From the NCBI GenBank assembly GCA_946221915.1, contig CAMIKG010000013.1, positions 26,880 to 90,879 on the forward strand: 64,000 nt of DNA, given 5' to 3'. The notes under the pieces are model-generated. The model saw only the letters and a list, made by a program, of their open reading frames with translations, was not told the DNA's origin and made no database searches. Made by a program: the position numbers and the translations under genes. This stretch comes from an uncultured Erwinia sp. (GTDB lineage: Bacteria > Pseudomonadota > Gammaproteobacteria > Enterobacterales > Enterobacteriaceae). Positions within the stretch are counted from its first letter, which is position 1. Each line of letters starts with the position of its first letter. Shown here in pieces: positions 15,581 through 24,490 of the stretch.

Positions 15581-16115
15581 ATTGCTGCTGTTCCTTTTTT
15601 GCTACGGGCTGTTCTCTTCTGCTGGCGTGGCTAAAACGATTAAACCGGCGAAGTTAAAGGACGGCGTTAACTATATCGATATCAATGGTAATGGTCGTCA
15701 AGACATCGTGGTCATCGCGCAGTTTGATAATAATACCTCGCATGTCAATCGCGCGATGACTATTTATATGCGTAAACCTGATGGTGGCTACAGTATTGTC
15801 CCGGTACCGAATGATAGTGGATTTAGCTGGTTCGATTTCAGTTTATCTGCATCGGTGACGCAAATCAGTAGTTATCGGTTATATCCGGTGGGAAAGGTTT
15901 ACCAGGTTGTCAGAGCAGATAAGGTCATCGGCGGAAAATATGGTGATGATGCAGCAGAACGTTTGCCAGTGAAATTTATCCGTTATGCGCTGGTGGAAAG
16001 TCACACTATCCCGGGCCAGCCTATATATACTTGGCAGGAACTGGCATCCTGGGTTTCCGGCAAACATTATGACGATGCCGACCAGGCGCTGGCGGAAATC
16101 AGTATGCTCCCCTGA
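15567..16115 (+). CDS. carG: CarG-like carbapenem immunity protein
   Basis: 182 residues beginning with a signal peptide (RKLLLFLFCYGLFSSAGVAK), so periplasmic. It contains an EF-hand-like acidic loop DINGNGRQD near residue 40, followed by segments such as RAMTIYMRKPDGGYS. Length, position after carF and secretion fit CarG, the second intrinsic-resistance protein of carbapenem producers. It overlaps carF by 14 bp. GGAG at 15561-15564 is too close to this ATG, so the GTG at 15573 may be the real start. Last gene of the cluster; carH is not present. Confidence 0.82.
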   Translation: MWVRKLLLFLFCYGLFSSAGVAKTIKPAKLKDGVNYIDINGNGRQDIVVIAQFDNNTSHVNRAMTIYMRKPDGGYSIVPVPNDSGFSWFDFSLSASVTQISSYRLYPVGKVYQVVRADKVIGGKYGDDAAERLPVKFIRYALVESHTIPGQPIYTWQELASWVSGKHYDDADQALAEISMLP

Positions 16116-16126
16116 GCAGTAACAAT

Positions 16127-16145
16127 CCGCCTTCATAGAAGGCGG
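16127..16145 (+). terminator. Possible terminator of the car cluster
   Basis: CCGCCTTC and GAAGGCGG form an 8-bp stem with a short loop 12 bp after carG. The trailing sequence CTTTAATT is only weakly T-rich. Confidence 0.5.
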
Positions 16146-16191
16146 CTTTAATTACACCCCATAGAGGGTACCAAAAACCTTAAAAAGAAGT

Positions 16192-16274
16192 CTCTGCCTG
16201 TTCCGTTAGATTCAAATCCAAAGACGAAAAGGCAGAGCTGTAACTTATTGATGACCACGTCCGCAGGGCGTGGT
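16192..16274. other. Structured remnant at the right border of the car island
   Basis: Arms CTCTGCCT (16192-16199) and AGGCAGAG (16230-16237) bracket a short spacer, followed by a second hairpin, CCACG/CGTGG (16255-16273). No coding sequence. It could be the end of a lost mobile element, which would suit an island junction, but I could not match it to a named element. Confidence 0.3.
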
Positions 16275-16288
16275 TTTGAGCTGGCAAT

Positions 16289-16327
16289 AAAAAAGCCGCT
16301 GGCATTGCTGCCAGCGGCTTTCATTTT
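16289..16327 (-). terminator. Terminator of ackA-pta (possibly bidirectional)
   Basis: GCCGCTGGCA (16295-16304) pairs with TGCCAGCGGC (16309-16318). On the minus strand it is followed by six T residues, ending the ackA-pta transcript. On the plus strand TTTCATTTTT follows, so it may also stop car transcription. Confidence 0.85.
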
Positions 16328-16344
16328 TCATTATGCGTATAACC

Positions 16345-18489
16345 TTAGCCTTCAGCCTGCTGAGACTGAATTGCGGTCAGTGCGATGGTATAGACGATAT
16401 CGTCAACCAGTGCGCCGCGCGACAGGTCGTTCACCGGCTTACGCATCCCTTGCAGCATTGGCCCGATGGAGATCAGGTCCGCAGAACGCTGTACGGCTTT
16501 GTAAGTGGTGTTACCGGTGTTCAGATCCGGGAAGATAAACACGGTAGCACGGCCAGCAACCGGCGAGTTTGGCGCTTTGGACTTCGCTACATCATCCATT
16601 ACCGCGGCGTCATACTGCAGTGGACCGTCGATCACCAGATCCGGACGTTTCTCCTGGGCAATACGGGTCGCTTCGCGGACTTTTTCCACGTCGCTGCCCG
16701 CGCCGGAGTTACCGGTGGAGTAGGAGATCATTGCCACGCGCGGTTCGATGCCGAATGCTGCTGCGGAATCCGCAGACTGGATAGCGATTTCCGCCAGCTG
16801 CTCTGCGGTTGGGTCCGGGTTGATGGCGCAGTCGCCGTAAACCAGCACCTGCTCAGGCAGCAGCATAAAGAACACGGAAGAAACCAGTGAACTGTTTGGT
16901 GCGGTTTTGATCAGCTGCAACGGTGGACGAATGGTGTTAGCGGTGGTGTGGACGGCACCAGACACCAGACCGTCAACTTCATCCTGCTCCAGCATCAGAG
17001 TGCCGAGCACCACGTTATCTTCCAGCTGTTCGCGGGCGACCACTTCGGTCATCCCCTTGCTCTTACGCAGCTCAACCAGGCGCGGTACGTATTTTTCACG
17101 CACTTCTTCAGGGTCGACGATGTCGATGCCAGCACCCAGTTCAACGCCCTGCAGCGCTGCAACGCGCTGGATTTCATCCGGGTTACCCAGCAGCACGCAG
17201 TGCGCGATGCCGCGCTGTGCACAGATGGCGGCAGCTTTAATGGTACGCGGTTCGTCGCCTTCCGGCAGTACGATGCGTTTGCCTGCTTTACGCGCCAGCT
17301 CGGTCAGTTCATAACGGAAGGCTGGTGGCGACAGGCGACGGCTGCGCTCGGAAGCGGCGGTCAGTGATTCGATCCAGTCGGCATTGATATAGCCAGCAAC
17401 GTATTCCTGTACGCGTTCCACGCGCTCGGTATCGTCACTTGGCACTTCCAGATTGAAGCTCTGCAGGCTCAGTGAGGTCTGCCAGGTGTTGGTATCAACC
17501 ATAAATACTGGCAGGCCGGTGGCGAATGCACGTTCGCACAGTTTGTTGATGCGCTCGTCGATCTCATAGCCACCGGTCAGCAGGATGGCGCCGATTTCCA
17601 CGCCGTTCATCGCCGCCAGGCAGGCAGCAACCAGCACATCAGGACGGTCCGCAGAGGTCACCAGCAGGGAACCCGGACGGAAATGCTCCAGCATATGAGG
17701 AATGCTGCGGGCACAGAAGGTCACAGATTTCACCCGGCGGGTGTTGATGTCGCCTTCATTGATGATGCGCGCGTTCAGGTGACGACACATGTCGATCGCG
17801 CGGGTGGCGATCAGATCGAAGCTCCATGGCACGCAACCGAGCACCGGCAGCGGGCTGTTGGCAAACAGCTGCTTCGGATCGATATTCGCTACGCTGGCCT
17901 TGGTGGAGTCATCGAAGATCTCAGACAGATCGGGACGGGTGCGGCCCTGTTCATCCACTGGCGCGTTCAGTTTGTTAATAATCACGCCGGTGATGCTTTT
18001 GTTTTTGCTGCCGCCGAAGCTGCTTTGCGTCACTTCGATACGCTCTTTCAGCTGCGCCGGAGAGTCGTTGCCCAGTGCGGTAACGAAGACGATCTCCGCA
18101 TTCAGGGTCTTGGCGATTTCATAGTTCAGCGCGCTGGCAAACTGATGTTTGCGCGTCGGCACTAACCCTTCCACCAGCACCACTTCAGCATCTTTGGTGT
18201 TTTCGTGGTAGCGGGCGATGATCTCTTCCATCAGCACATCCTGCTGATTGGAACCAAGCAGCGATTCCACGCGTGCCATCGACACGGGCTCAGCTGCCGG
18301 AATGGCAGAGTTTTTACGGATAATGGTGGTGGTCTGGTCAGGCGTGTTGCCACCAGCGCGCGGCTGCGCGATAGGTTTGAAGACGCTGAGACGAACGCCT
18401 TTACGTTCCATTGCACGGATGACGCCCAGGCTGACGCTGGTCAGGCCGACGCTGGTGCCGGTTGGAATCAACATAATTGTACGTGACAC
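16345..18489 (-). CDS. pta: Phosphate acetyltransferase
   Basis: Interconverts acetyl-CoA and acetyl phosphate. 714 residues, the long enterobacterial form: an N-terminal P-loop NTPase-like domain (IPTGTSVGLTSVSLGV), a central DRTGG domain and the C-terminal catalytic domain starting near residue 390 (RIVLPEGDEPRTIKAA, SYSTGNSGAG). Second gene of ackA-pta, 69 bp after ackA. Confidence 0.97.
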   Translation of the reverse strand: MSRTIMLIPTGTSVGLTSVSLGVIRAMERKGVRLSVFKPIAQPRAGGNTPDQTTTIIRKNSAIPAAEPVSMARVESLLGSNQQDVLMEEIIARYHENTKDAEVVLVEGLVPTRKHQFASALNYEIAKTLNAEIVFVTALGNDSPAQLKERIEVTQSSFGGSKNKSITGVIINKLNAPVDEQGRTRPDLSEIFDDSTKASVANIDPKQLFANSPLPVLGCVPWSFDLIATRAIDMCRHLNARIINEGDINTRRVKSVTFCARSIPHMLEHFRPGSLLVTSADRPDVLVAACLAAMNGVEIGAILLTGGYEIDERINKLCERAFATGLPVFMVDTNTWQTSLSLQSFNLEVPSDDTERVERVQEYVAGYINADWIESLTAASERSRRLSPPAFRYELTELARKAGKRIVLPEGDEPRTIKAAAICAQRGIAHCVLLGNPDEIQRVAALQGVELGAGIDIVDPEEVREKYVPRLVELRKSKGMTEVVAREQLEDNVVLGTLMLEQDEVDGLVSGAVHTTANTIRPPLQLIKTAPNSSLVSSVFFMLLPEQVLVYGDCAINPDPTAEQLAEIAIQSADSAAAFGIEPRVAMISYSTGNSGAGSDVEKVREATRIAQEKRPDLVIDGPLQYDAAVMDDVAKSKAPNSPVAGRATVFIFPDLNTGNTTYKAVQRSADLISIGPMLQGMRKPVNDLSRGALVDDIVYTIALTAIQSQQAEG

Positions 18490-18558
18490 GGTTTAACCTC
18501 TCAGGTGTGGCAAGTGTCCAAAACAACTCCGTCAGCCTGAGCTGACGGAGGAGAAACC

Positions 18559-19761
18559 TTAAGCGGTAAGACGAGCAGCGTCCTGCGCGATGACCAACTC
18601 TTCGTTGGTTGGGATCACCAGGGCAGGACGGGTACCTTCTTTATTGATAAAGCCGGCTTTACCGAAACGGGCAGCCAGGTTGCGGTCGTGATCGACGTCG
18701 AAGCCCAGCAGCGCCAGTTTGCCAAGTGCCAGTTCGCGCACCATCGCGGCGTTTTCACCGATACCACCGGTGAACACCACGGCGTCCAGGCGGCCATCCA
18801 TCATTGCGCTGTAAGAACCGATGTACTTCGCCAGACGGTGGCAGAAGACATCCATTGCACGTTTCGCGTCTTCTTTGGTGTCGTAGTTATCTTCCACGTA
18901 ACGGCAGTCACTGGTGACTTCGGTCAGACCCAGCAGGCCAGACTCTTTGGTCAGCATGGTGTTGATCGCGTCAACGCTCATGCCCAGTTTGTCGTGCAGG
19001 AAGAAAATGATCGCCGGATCAATGTCACCGGTACGAGTACCCATCACCAAACCTTCCAGCGGCGTCAGACCCATTGAGGTATCGACACACTCGCCGTTAC
19101 GGATAGCAGAAACTGAGCCACCGTTGCCCAGGTGGCAGGTGATCACGTTCAGCTCTTCTACCGGCTTGTTCAGCATTTTTGCCGCTTCCTGGGTCACATA
19201 GTAGTGACTGGTGCCGTGAGCGCCGTAGCGACGAACGTGGTGATCTTTATACAGTTTGTAAGGCAGGGCGTAGAGGTAAGACTCCTGCGGCATGGTCTGA
19301 TGGAAGGCGGTGTCGAACACAGCGACATTCTTGCCTTTCAGATGCGGGAAACTGTTCTGCGCGGCTTCGAGGCCGATCAGGTGCGCCGGGTTATGCAGCG
19401 GCGCGAAAGAGGAGCACTCTTTAATATCTTTGATCACTTCTTCAGTGATAACGACTGATTTGGTCCATTTTTCACCACCGTGAACAATGCGATGACCGAT
19501 TGCAACGATTTGTGCCGACAACTCCGGCTTTTGTGCCAGAATAGTGTTAACCATGAAGTTGAGGGCTTCGATATGTGCCGCACCTGCACCCAGAGCCGCT
19601 TCTGATTTAGCGCCGTCCATTTTCCATTTGATACGCGCTTCTGGAAGATGGAAGCATTCAGCTAAACCAGACAGGTATTCTTCACCGTTGGCCGGATCAA
19701 TGATGGCGAATTTCAGGGAAGAACTACCGCAGTTCAGAACCAGTACTAACTTACTCGACAT
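18559..19761 (-). CDS. ackA: Acetate kinase
   Basis: Converts acetyl phosphate plus ADP to acetate plus ATP, working with Pta in overflow and fermentation. 400 residues with the ASKHA-fold phosphate motif VLNCGSSSLKFAI, the adenosine-side FTGGIGENA, and FDTAFHQTMP in between. First gene of the operon; an FNR-like site lies about 85 bp upstream of the start. Confidence 0.97.
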   Translation of the reverse strand: MSSKLVLVLNCGSSSLKFAIIDPANGEEYLSGLAECFHLPEARIKWKMDGAKSEAALGAGAAHIEALNFMVNTILAQKPELSAQIVAIGHRIVHGGEKWTKSVVITEEVIKDIKECSSFAPLHNPAHLIGLEAAQNSFPHLKGKNVAVFDTAFHQTMPQESYLYALPYKLYKDHHVRRYGAHGTSHYYVTQEAAKMLNKPVEELNVITCHLGNGGSVSAIRNGECVDTSMGLTPLEGLVMGTRTGDIDPAIIFFLHDKLGMSVDAINTMLTKESGLLGLTEVTSDCRYVEDNYDTKEDAKRAMDVFCHRLAKYIGSYSAMMDGRLDAVVFTGGIGENAAMVRELALGKLALLGFDVDHDRNLAARFGKAGFINKEGTRPALVIPTNEELVIAQDAARLTA

Positions 19762-19840
19762 GGAAGTACCTATTTGTTTAAGGTGGCTAAAAAAAAGTCA
19801 AAACAGACTATCAGCGTAGCGCATGAAAGCTGGTAGATTA

Positions 19841-19854
19841 ATGATTAAAATCAT
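19841..19854. promoter_or_regulatory. FNR-like palindrome upstream of ackA
   Basis: ATGATTAAAATCAT is a perfect palindrome containing the TGAT-N4-ATCA core of FNR sites (TTGAT-N4-ATCAA). FNR control of ackA is known in E. coli; a site here is inferred. The rest of the 340-bp ackA/yfbV divergent gap (19762-20103) holds no gene I can support. Confidence 0.4.
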
Positions 19855-20103
19855 GTTGCCGGGATTAAAAGGCTCCCGAAAGCAAAAAAACTTAGTAATC
19901 TTACACTTTTTTTTGAATATCAGCTTAACTAATGATGTCGACAGCGATGGCCGATAACCATTACTCAGGCTCCAGTGCACACAAAATCGCGCTCAGGATA
20001 CCTGACAGTAACGCTTAATGACAAAATTTTTTGATGAAGCTGATGTAAAGTTTGTTGAGTTATATGTTTTTTTTAAAAATTACCGATGAAGTTGAGGTTT
20101 GCC

Positions 20104-20556
20104 ATGGCTAATCAATCCGAATCTGTCAGCTGGTTCCGTCTGTTCCGGCTCGGACAGCACTATATGAAGACATGGCCTGTTGATAAACGTCTGGCGCCGA
20201 TTTTCCCGGAAAACCGTGTCACGCGTGCGACACAGTTTGCCATCCGTTTTATGCCGCCGCTGGCGGTGTTTACCCTGACCTGGCAGATTGCTCTCGGCGG
20301 CCAGCTGGGTCCGGCCGTCGCCACTGCCTTGTTCGCCTGCTCGCTGCCGATGCAGGGGCTGTGGTGGTTAGGCAAGCGTTCCGTGACGCCACTGCCGCCA
20401 ACGCTGCTGCACTGGTTCCACGAAGTGCGCGCGAAACTGCAGGAAGCCGGGCAGGCGCTGGCGCCGGTGGAAGGCAAGCCGACCTACCAGGCGCTGGCCG
20501 ATGTGCTGAAACGTGCCTTTAAACAGCTGGACAAAACCTTTCTCGACGATCTTTGA
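20104..20556 (+). CDS. yfbV: YfbV, UPF0208 inner-membrane protein
   Basis: 150 residues with two membrane segments in the middle (FMPPLAVFTLTWQIALGG and GPAVATALFACSLPMQGL) and cytoplasmic ends. SVTPLPPTLLHWF and ALADVLKRAFKQLDKTF match E. coli YfbV. The ATG at 20104 follows GAGGT and matches the family length. YfbV has been linked to insulating the Ter macrodomain in E. coli; biochemical function unknown. Confidence 0.92.
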   Translation: MANQSESVSWFRLFRLGQHYMKTWPVDKRLAPIFPENRVTRATQFAIRFMPPLAVFTLTWQIALGGQLGPAVATALFACSLPMQGLWWLGKRSVTPLPPTLLHWFHEVRAKLQEAGQALAPVEGKPTYQALADVLKRAFKQLDKTFLDDL

Positions 20557-20565
20557 GGCCGCCAT

Positions 20566-20598
20566 GGGTTTCCGTCAGTAAATAATTGATGGAAACCC
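20566..20598 (+). other. Hairpin after yfbV
   Basis: GGGTTTCC and GGAAACCC pair across a 17-base loop just after the yfbV stop. With no T run it is a weak terminator or an mRNA 3' end. Confidence 0.4.
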
Positions 20599-20707
20599 CT
20601 GACTAAATCAAAGAAGCGTCGTCTTGCAATACCGCGCCCTTATCCGGTGTGCGATTCTTGGTCATCTCTCATAAATTTAGACTGTCTCTGTGACACAGGA
20701 GCTAAAA

Positions 20708-21202
20708 ATGGAAATGACCAATGCCCAGCGTTTGATCCTCTCCAACCAGTACAAGATGATGACCATGCTCGACCCGGATAACGCTGAGCGCTATCGTCGT
20801 CAGCAGACCATTGTCGAACGCGGTTACGGTTTACAGATGCGCGAGCTGGATCGTGAATTTGGTGAACTCAGCGAAGAAACCTGCCGCACCGTCATCAATA
20901 TTATGGAGCTGCACCACGCGATGCATGTCTCCTGGACTAACCTGAAAGATCGCAGCGCACTCGATGAACGCCGTCTGGCATTCCTCGGTTTTGATGCCGC
21001 GACGGAAGCACGCTATCTTGGCTATGTGCGCTTTATGGTGAACATTGAAGGGCGCTATACCCACTTTGATTCCGGCAGTCATGGCTTCAATGCCCAGACG
21101 CCGATGTGGGAAAAATACCAACGCATGCTGACAGTGTGGCAAACTTGTCCCCGTCAGTACCATCTGAGTGCGAACGAGATCGCGCAAATCATTAACGCCT
21201 GA
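20708..21202 (+). CDS. yfbU: YfbU family protein
   Basis: 164 residues from MEMTNAQRLILSNQ, the start used by E. coli YfbU; a slightly longer frame exists upstream. Highly conserved helical protein (RELDREFGELSEETCRTVI, FLGFDAATEARYLGYVRF). No enzymatic motif; function unknown, with reports of a link to cell death under antibiotic stress in E. coli. Separated from yfbT by 7 bp. Confidence 0.92.
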   Translation: MEMTNAQRLILSNQYKMMTMLDPDNAERYRRQQTIVERGYGLQMRELDREFGELSEETCRTVINIMELHHAMHVSWTNLKDRSALDERRLAFLGFDAATEARYLGYVRFMVNIEGRYTHFDSGSHGFNAQTPMWEKYQRMLTVWQTCPRQYHLSANEIAQIINA

Positions 21203-21209
21203 GAAGGAA

Positions 21210-21875
21210 ATGCCAGTGAAGTGTAGAGGTTTTCTGTTTGATTTAGACGGCACGTTGGTGGACTCATTACCGGTCGTGGAGCGTGCCTGGAGCAACTGGG
21301 GTAAAAGACACGGAATCGATGCAGCAGAGATTCTCGATTTTATCCATGGCAAACAGGCGATAACTTCACTGCGTCACTTTATGGCGGGCGCGCCTGAAGA
21401 GGAAATCCAGAAGGAGTTTTACGCGCTGGAGAAAATCGAAGCGGAAGACACCGATGGCATTACCCCGCTGCCGGGCGCGCAGCAACTGCTGGCGACGCTG
21501 AATGAACTCGGCATTCCGTGGGCGATCGTCACCTCCGGCTCGCTGCCGGTGGCGGCGGCGCGGCGGGCAGCCGGTGGTTTGCCGGAGCCGGAAGTGTTCG
21601 TCACTGCTGAGCGCGTGACGCGCGGTAAACCTGAGCCGGATGCCTATCTGCTGGGCGCGCAGCTGCTCAATCTGGAGCCGGAAGAGTGTGTGGTGGTGGA
21701 AGATGCGCCTGCCGGTATCCTTTCCGGTCTCGCGGCAGGCAGTCATGTGATTGCCGTTAACCCGCCGGCCAATGCACCACGTCTTGACGATGTGGATATG
21801 CAGCTCTCCTCGCTGGAGGAGTTGATTATCAATAAAAATGCCGATGGCACAGTCGATATCCATCGTCGGCACTAA
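21210..21875 (+). CDS. yfbT: HAD-family sugar phosphatase YfbT/HxpA
   Basis: 221 residues with HAD motifs: the nucleophile in FLFDLDGTLVDS, the motif II serine in AIVTSGS, the motif III lysine in RGKPEPDAYLLGA, and motif IV VVVEDAPAG. E. coli YfbT removes phosphate from small sugar phosphates. The ATG at 21210 has AAGGA at good spacing; a GTG six bases later is also possible. Likely co-transcribed with yfbU and ended by a strong terminator. Confidence 0.92.
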   Translation: MPVKCRGFLFDLDGTLVDSLPVVERAWSNWGKRHGIDAAEILDFIHGKQAITSLRHFMAGAPEEEIQKEFYALEKIEAEDTDGITPLPGAQQLLATLNELGIPWAIVTSGSLPVAAARRAAGGLPEPEVFVTAERVTRGKPEPDAYLLGAQLLNLEPEECVVVEDAPAGILSGLAAGSHVIAVNPPANAPRLDDVDMQLSSLEELIINKNADGTVDIHRRH

Positions 21876-21884
21876 TCATGATTT

Positions 21885-21909
21885 AACCCCGCACCCGCGG
21901 GGTTTTTTT
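21885..21909 (+). terminator. Terminator after yfbT
   Basis: ACCCCGC and GCGGGGT form the stem, followed by about seven T residues. Confidence 0.88.
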
Positions 21910-21952
21910 ATGGCATGCTTTGTATTATTTTCCACCACTACAGGGATCCGTT

Positions 21953-23788
21953 GTGAATAGTGAGCTTATCTGGGTTCTCGGCCTGCTGATGGCCGCTATC
22001 ATTCTGTTTGTCACTGGCAAGCTGCGTATGGACGTGGTGGCGCTGCTGGTGATCATCGTGTTTGCGCTGAGCGGCACGCTGACCTTGCAGGAAGCCCTCG
22101 CCGGTTTTGGTGATCCCAATGTTATTCTGATCGCCGCACTGTTTGTGATTGGCGAGGGACTGGTGCGCACCGGCGTGGCACAGCAGATGGGCGAGTGGCT
22201 GGTCAGAATGGCGGGCAGCAGCGAAAGCAAGATGCTGATTCTGCTGATGCTGACGGTGGCCGGACTGGGCGCGTTTATGAGTTCCACCGGCGTGGTGGCG
22301 ATCTTTATCCCGGTGGTGCTGAGTGTGGCGGTAAAGATGGGCACTGCCCCGGGACGGCTAATGATGCCGCTCAGTTTTGCTGGCTTAATCAGCGGCATGA
22401 TGACGCTGGTGGCGACGCCGCCTAATCTGGTGATCAACAGTGAGCTGCAGCGTGAAGGATTGCAGGGATTCAGCTTTTTCGCCGTCACGCCGATTGGCCT
22501 GCTGGTGCTGCTAATGGGCATTGCCTATATGCTGGTGGCGCGCTGGTGGCTGGTGCTGCCAGCCGATCAGGATCAGCAGGGCGCCGCACGCCAGCGGCGC
22601 ACGTTTCGCGATTTGATCCGCGACTATAAGCTGACCGGGCGCGCCAGGCGTCTCTCGGTGCGGCCGGGATCGCCGCTGATCGGTTACCGGCTGGATGATT
22701 TGAAATTGCGTGAGCGCTACGGTGCGAATGTGGTGGGGCTGGAGCGCTGGCGTAAGTTCCGTCGGGTGATGGTGGCGGTGACCGGCAGCACTGAGTTTCG
22801 TGCCCATGATGTGTTGCTGATTGATATGTCGGCAGCGGAAATCGATCTGCGTGAATTCTGTGCTGAACAGCAGCTGGAACCAATGGTGCTGCGTGGTGAC
22901 TACTTTTCCGATCGCGCACGTGATGTCGGCATGGCGGAAGTGTCACTCATTCCCGACTCCGGGCTGCCGGGCAAGACGTTGCGTGAGCTGGCTTTCCGCA
23001 GTCGTTATGGCGTCAGCGTGGTGGGTATCCGCCGTCACGGCGAGGTGCTGGAAGGTACGCTGATCGACGAGGCGCTGGAGCTGGGTGATATTCTGCTGGT
23101 GATCGGCGACTGGAAACTGATTGGTCAGCTGCAGCAGCAGAAGCGCGATTTTATCGTCCTCAGCCTGCCTGCCGAGGTGGATGACGTCGCCCCGGCACGC
23201 AGCCAGGCACCGCACGCGCTATTCTGTCTGGCATTGATGGTCGCGATGATGCTGACGGAGTCGATTCCGAATCCAGTGGCGGCGCTGATTGCCTGTCTGC
23301 TGATGGGGCGTTTCCGATGTATTGATATGGAGAGTGCTTACCGTTCGATTCACTGGCCGGGGATTATTTTGATTGTCGGCATGATGCCGTTTGCCATTGC
23401 ATTACAAAAAACCGGCGGCGTGGCGCTGGTGGTGCAGGGACTGATGGATATTGCCGGGGGCAGCGGGCCGCAGGTGATGCTGGTGTGTCTGTTTATCCTT
23501 TGCGCCGGCATTGGTTTGTTTATCTCCAATACCGCCACGGCGGTGCTGATGGCGCCGATTGGTATCGCTGCCGCTCATCAGATGGGGGTGTCGCCGTATC
23601 CTTTTACCATGATAATCGCCGTCGCGGCGTCAGCGGCCTTTATGACGCCGGTCTCTTCGCCGGTCAATACGCTGGTGATGGCGCCGGGCGGCTACCGCTT
23701 TGCTGATTTTGTCAAAGTCGGCGTGCCGTTTACGCTGCTGGTGATGGTGGTCAGCGTGCTGATGGTGCCGGTGCTGTTTCCGTTTTAA
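21953..23788 (+). CDS. yfbS: YfbS, SLC13-type ion/anion transporter with two RCK_C domains
   Basis: 611 residues. Two blocks of membrane helices (about 1-190 and 420-611) flank a soluble region with two RCK_C/TrkA-C domains (SPLIGYRLDDLKLRERYG and GLPGKTLRELAFRSRYG). Conserved blocks GLGAFMSSTGVVAIFIP, ATPPNLVINSEL and FISNTATAVLMAP identify the DASS/ArsB-like superfamily. Substrate not established. It starts with GTG at 21953, which matches the family N-terminus (NSELIWVL) and has AGGGA upstream. Confidence 0.9.
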   Translation: MNSELIWVLGLLMAAIILFVTGKLRMDVVALLVIIVFALSGTLTLQEALAGFGDPNVILIAALFVIGEGLVRTGVAQQMGEWLVRMAGSSESKMLILLMLTVAGLGAFMSSTGVVAIFIPVVLSVAVKMGTAPGRLMMPLSFAGLISGMMTLVATPPNLVINSELQREGLQGFSFFAVTPIGLLVLLMGIAYMLVARWWLVLPADQDQQGAARQRRTFRDLIRDYKLTGRARRLSVRPGSPLIGYRLDDLKLRERYGANVVGLERWRKFRRVMVAVTGSTEFRAHDVLLIDMSAAEIDLREFCAEQQLEPMVLRGDYFSDRARDVGMAEVSLIPDSGLPGKTLRELAFRSRYGVSVVGIRRHGEVLEGTLIDEALELGDILLVIGDWKLIGQLQQQKRDFIVLSLPAEVDDVAPARSQAPHALFCLALMVAMMLTESIPNPVAALIACLLMGRFRCIDMESAYRSIHWPGIILIVGMMPFAIALQKTGGVALVVQGLMDIAGGSGPQVMLVCLFILCAGIGLFISNTATAVLMAPIGIAAAHQMGVSPYPFTMIIAVAASAAFMTPVSSPVNTLVMAPGGYRFADFVKVGVPFTLLVMVVSVLMVPVLFPF

Positions 23789-23792
23789 GGGG

Positions 23793-23821
23793 TTCCTCTC
23801 CCCATTTTAAGGGGGAGGGAA
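23793..23821. repeat. Short palindromic repeat between convergent yfbS and yfbR
   Basis: Arms TCCTCTCCCC and GGGGGAGGGA flank ATTTTAA. Its reverse complement, TTCCCTCCCCCTTAAAATGG and onward, closely resembles the palindrome at 63969-63996. It fills the 34-bp gap between the two stop codons and may shape both mRNA ends. Confidence 0.6.
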
Positions 23822-23822
23822 A

Positions 23823-24422
23823 TTACAGCGGTGTATCCTGACTGATCTCATCCAGCGAAAGGCTAAAGCTTGGGATAAAGACTTCGACGAAGTAATCCAT
23901 CTCCGGGCTGCGACGCTGATCGAGTGTCTTCTCCAGCCTGGCTTTCGCCAGCACAAACTCATTGTTGCCCGCTGACAGCTCTTCGAGACATTTGAGATAG
24001 GCACACAGCGCATCGGCCTGTTTGACGATCGCCGTCTCTTCTGCCGCGTGCAGATGCTCATCCAGCAGTGGACGAAACGCCTCCTGAAGATCCGCCGGCA
24101 ACATTTCGATCAGCTTCTGCTGCGCAATCTTCTCGATCTTTTTGTATTCATGGGCAATCTGCGCATTGTAATACTTCACGGGCGTCGGCAGGTCACCGGT
24201 CAGCACTTCGCTGGCGTCGTGATACAGCGCCATCAGCGCAATACGTTCGGCATTGAGCTGGCCGCCAAACTTCTGGTTTTTGATCAGCGCCAGCGCGTGC
24301 GCCACCATCGCTACCTGCAAACTGTGTTCCGAGACGTTTTCGGTACGCACATTGCGCATCAGCGGCCAGCGGTTAATCAGTTTCAGGCGGGAAAGGTGGG
24401 CAAAAAAGTGGCTTTGGGTCAT
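23823..24422 (-). CDS. yfbR: 5'-deoxynucleotidase YfbR
   Basis: 199 residues, same length as E. coli YfbR. HD-domain metal ligands His33, His68, Asp69 (YHDASEVLTGDLP) and Asp137 are at the same numbers. It removes phosphate from deoxyribonucleoside 5'-monophosphates, as in dCMP salvage and thymidylate control. Convergent with yfbS; the next gene upstream is alaA. Confidence 0.95.
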   Translation of the reverse strand: MTQSHFFAHLSRLKLINRWPLMRNVRTENVSEHSLQVAMVAHALALIKNQKFGGQLNAERIALMALYHDASEVLTGDLPTPVKYYNAQIAHEYKKIEKIAQQKLIEMLPADLQEAFRPLLDEHLHAAEETAIVKQADALCAYLKCLEELSAGNNEFVLAKARLEKTLDQRRSPEMDYFVEVFIPSFSLSLDEISQDTPL

Positions 24423-24490
24423 AAGTTGTGTCCTGTCGTTTGGCCTGGTGAGCCATCAAATGACTCACCAGACGACTGACAAAAAGAGAA

